A DNA stretch of 7,148 nt, taken from assembly GCA_022842805.1 (NCBI GenBank), contig JALHOX010000167.1, positions 1 to 7,148 of the forward strand, written 5' to 3'. Positions 6,322-7,148 of the stretch are shown in pieces. This stretch comes from Phycisphaerae bacterium. GTDB lineage: Bacteria; Planctomycetota; Phycisphaerae; UBA1845; Fen-1342. The notes below the pieces were generated by a model. It saw only the letters and a program-made list of their open reading frames with translations, made no database searches and was not told where the DNA came from. A program made the translations under genes and the position numbers. How positions within the stretch are numbered: the stretch's first letter is position 1; each line of letters starts with the position of its first letter.

Positions 6322-6359
6322 CGCGGAATCGCCGGCCGCTGGGGCCGGCGATTAGCGCG
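6322..6359 (-). terminator. Strong hairpin, probable transcription terminator after the surface-protein gene
   Basis: AATCGCCGGCC (6327-6337) and GGCCGGCGATT (6343-6353) are perfectly complementary over 11 bases with a 5-base loop. CGCG on each side (6322-6325 and 6356-6359) can extend the stem by 4 pairs across a small internal loop. It begins about 46 bases after the TAA at 6406. There is no U-tract on either strand, so it would be a hairpin-only terminator or a 3'-end stabiliser. The symmetry means it could act in both directions. Confidence 0.6.
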
Positions 6360-6405
6360 GATCGCAATTTAGGGAAGGATTCTACGTCGCCTGCCGCATA
6401 GAAAC

Positions 6406-7148
6406 TTACGGCCCGACCAGCAGCGCCACAAAACCGGCGATGTCGCCGACGCTGATCACGGAATCCTGGTTGACGTCCGCCGCGTCGATGTCGCAGGTCG
6501 GAAAGTCGATGGCGTATTGGGCGGGGTTGGTGAGGGCCAACACGAATCCGGCGATGTCGCCGACGCTCACGATGCCGTCGCAGTTCATATCGCCCAGCAG
6601 CAGCGGCGGCGGCGTGAAGTCGACCACCAGCAGCGGTCGAAAGGCCTCGGTCGGGCTTTCGCGCGTGTCGTAGCGCTTGCCGGCGCGGACGCCGGGCGTT
6701 TCGTCGCCGCGGAGAATCCAGCCGAAGTTCTGGGCGGGGTTGTCGAGCCAAAACTGGGCGTCGGCGATGGTGTTTGCGTTAGAGGCGAATACGACCGTCG
6801 ACGGCGCGCCGCCGACGTTGGTCTGGGCCGTGACCGTCGCGAGGAAGTCGCCGCCCTGGTTCGTCCACGGCATCGACATGCCGGTAAAGCGCTGTGTCCA
6901 GGTGCAATCGCCCGGCTCAGCGGTGATGCCCTGACCACCTGGGGCGAATGCGTTGGAAGCGCCCTCGCCCCAATCCGCGGTCAGGCGATGAATCCGCGCC
7001 GGTCGCGTCCCGCCCGCAGCGCGTGAGCAGCGGAGCGTCAGGCGGGCGCTGGTGATCGTGCTGCCGGCCGGAATGGCGGACAGATCAAACTTGAACACCG
7101 AGCGACGAATGGGGCCGTCGTTGGTGCGACCGGCGAACATGTACTCGC
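6406..7148 (-). CDS. Secreted surface protein: DNRLRE/CBM96-like domain plus two dockerin-type repeats (C-terminal part)
   Basis: The frame ends at TAA 6408-6406 and is still open at the right edge, so the N-terminus and any signal peptide are missing. The ATG at 7140 is probably internal: the codons before it read E-Y, giving EYMFAGRTN, which matches the middle of the domain rather than its start. Numbering from that Met, residues 1-175 resemble the DNRLRE family, a beta-sandwich carbohydrate-binding-like domain. Its hallmarks here are IRRSVFKFDLSAIPAGSTI (11-29), ADWGEG (55-60), GGDFLATV (96-103), WLDNPAQNFGWILRGDE (131-147), KRYDTRESP (155-163) and FRPLLVVDF (167-175). After a PPP linker, two dockerin-type calcium loops follow: DMNCDGIVSVGD (184-195) and DVNQDSVISVGD (222-233), each followed by IAGFV. 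Asp/Asn at loop positions 1, 3, 5 and 12 are kept in both. Binding partner and carbohydrate target are unknown. Confidence 0.85.
   Translation of the reverse strand, partial: EYMFAGRTNDGPIRRSVFKFDLSAIPAGSTITSARLTLRCSRAAGGTRPARIHRLTADWGEGASNAFAPGGQGITAEPGDCTWTQRFTGMSMPWTNQGGDFLATVTAQTNVGGAPSTVVFASNANTIADAQFWLDNPAQNFGWILRGDETPGVRAGKRYDTRESPTEAFRPLLVVDFTPPPLLLGDMNCDGIVSVGDIAGFVLALTNPAQYAIDFPTCDIDAADVNQDSVISVGDIAGFVALLVGP
6434..6567. repeat. Direct repeat encoding the two dockerin-type loops
   Basis: An identical 20-base word starting CCGGCGATGTCG occurs at 6434-6453 and 6548-6567. The spacing is 114 bases, exactly 38 codons, in the same frame. Each copy encodes the SVGDIAG core at the end of a calcium loop. 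Sequence between the copies differs, so this is an old internal duplication kept at the core or recently homogenised, not a mobile repeat. Confidence 0.8.

Overview
The window is a GC-rich bacterial segment in which every supported gene lies on the minus strand, so transcription runs right to left. It fits a member of the Planctomycetota, possibly a Phycisphaerae-like lineage. The main pointer is the right-edge surface protein: a DNRLRE/CBM96-like domain followed by two dockerin-type repeats of the 'NCDG..SVGDIAGFVLALTNP' style seen in many planctomycete secreted proteins. The GC bias and the flagellar-type fragment at the left edge are compatible with this, but the taxonomic call is an inference.

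Layout in transcription order. (1) 7148-6406: C-terminal part of a secreted surface protein, running off the right edge. (2) 6405-6205: a 201-base gap with a strong terminator-like hairpin, a candidate sigma70-type promoter and a GC-rich leader hairpin, all upstream of purA. (3) 6204-3143: purA (adenylosuccinate synthase), uppS (undecaprenyl diphosphate synthase) and cdsA (phosphatidate cytidylyltransferase). The junctions are 0 and 8 bases, so this looks like one transcription unit. (4) 3142-2973: a 170-base gap with a nested inverted repeat and a short palindrome next to the mutM start. (5) 2972-205: mutM (formamidopyrimidine-DNA glycosylase) and asnB (class II glutamine-dependent asparagine synthetase-type enzyme). 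These overlap by 25 bases, and asnB has a strong Shine-Dalgarno sequence inside mutM. (6) 127-1: probable N-terminus of a flagellar motor switch protein (FliM/FliN/FliY type), running off the left edge.

The genes cover purine nucleotide synthesis (PurA), the lipid carrier for cell-wall and glycan assembly (UppS), phospholipid precursor CDP-diacylglycerol (CdsA), oxidised-base repair (MutM) and amide nitrogen transfer (AsnB). uppS next to cdsA is a widespread arrangement. purA in front and mutM-asnB behind are less standard.

I found no mobile element, CRISPR array, RNA gene or evident new biological system. The points worth a second look are regulatory structures in the two gaps, variant signature residues in CdsA, the twin dockerin repeats and the edge fragment.
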